Shown here one piece after another: positions 6,312-6,507 of a DNA stretch of 6,507 bases. The notes beneath the pieces were generated by a model. The model did not search any database. It had not been told where the DNA came from and saw nothing but the letters and a program-made list of their open reading frames with translations. The position numbers were made by a program, and so were the translations under genes. The stretch's first letter is position 1. Every line of letters begins with the position of its first letter. The DNA comes from Lentisphaerota bacterium (GTDB lineage: Bacteria; Verrucomicrobiota; Lentisphaeria; Oligosphaerales; Oligosphaeraceae), in contig JAAZKQ010000313.1 in the NCBI GenBank assembly GCA_012799755.1, forward strand, positions 1 to 6,507. The letters are read 5' to 3'.

Positions 6312-6507
6312 TTGGCCCTGAAATCTCAAAGACGCCTTGCCGCCCTCAGTGATGCGTGCATCGCTTGCGGTTGGTTGCTGTTGAGCGCACTATTTAGGTG
6401 CCAAAAGCGCGACCTGCGGCGACGCTTCCAGGAGTCCCCTCCTGCGCGTGAGACAAGCAATCTGCGGGAATCTGCCCCAATCGGCGAAAAAACCGGCGGC
6501 GTGGCTC
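6312..6507. other. Unassigned intergenic sequence at right edge
   Basis: No gene, RNA or complete repeat is recognised here. All three minus-strand frames are open for at least 37 codons from the right edge, but none shows a domain. Two small hairpins are visible: GATGC/GCATC (6351-6355 with 6358-6362) and CAGGAG/CTCCTG (6429-6434 with 6439-6444, loop TCCC). An A6 run at 6485-6490 reads as T6 on the minus strand, but any preceding stem would lie outside the window. Confidence 0.4.

Noticed and set aside
6480..6507. Intrinsic terminator on the minus strand at the T6 run
   Set aside because: The stem that would precede the T-run lies at or beyond the right edge, so it cannot be assessed.

Overview
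The window is a GC-rich stretch with one minus-strand operon (positions 1-5764) and an upstream, palindrome-rich intergenic region (5765-6507). Two things suggest a glycan-degrading bacterium of the PVC group (Lentisphaerota/Victivallales or a related Planctomycetota or Verrucomicrobiota lineage): secreted proteins that join glycoside hydrolase, LamG-like, CBM9-like and discoidin domains, and intergenic DNA packed with GCCCTGGG/GGGCGAC palindromes. This placement rests on memory of such genomes and not on a marker gene, so it is tentative.

The operon is transcribed right to left and holds three genes. The first (2384-5764, 1126 aa) is a secreted multidomain glycoside hydrolase with a clan GH-A TIM barrel (acid/base Glu417 in WNEP, likely nucleophile Glu529 in ITEVGW), N-terminal beta-sandwich domains and a C-terminal CBM9-like domain. 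After a 34-base gap comes the second (898-2349, 483 aa), a secreted LamG-like domain fused to a glycerophosphodiester phosphodiesterase (GDPD) domain. The third overlaps it by ATGA and runs off the left edge (1-901, at least 300 aa). It is a secreted GH16-type protein with an EIDINE active-site motif followed by a discoidin (F5/8C, CBM32-like) domain that is cut by the window edge.

Each gene has a well-placed Shine-Dalgarno sequence and an N-terminal export signal. The three proteins should therefore act together outside the cytoplasm: two glycan-cleaving enzymes with carbohydrate-binding accessory domains, plus a phosphodiesterase. The substrate cannot be read from the sequence. No transporter, regulator or sulfatase lies within the window.

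The 743 bases upstream hold no convincing gene. The operon promoter is probably in 5765-5850. From about 5916 to 6311 lies a mosaic of inverted and direct repeats: several small GC hairpins, a perfect 18-bp inverted repeat with a 9-base loop, a pair of inverted GATAGCCC-type arms about 230 bases apart, and a 94-base dyad. Nothing is recognised in 6312-6507 apart from two small hairpins.
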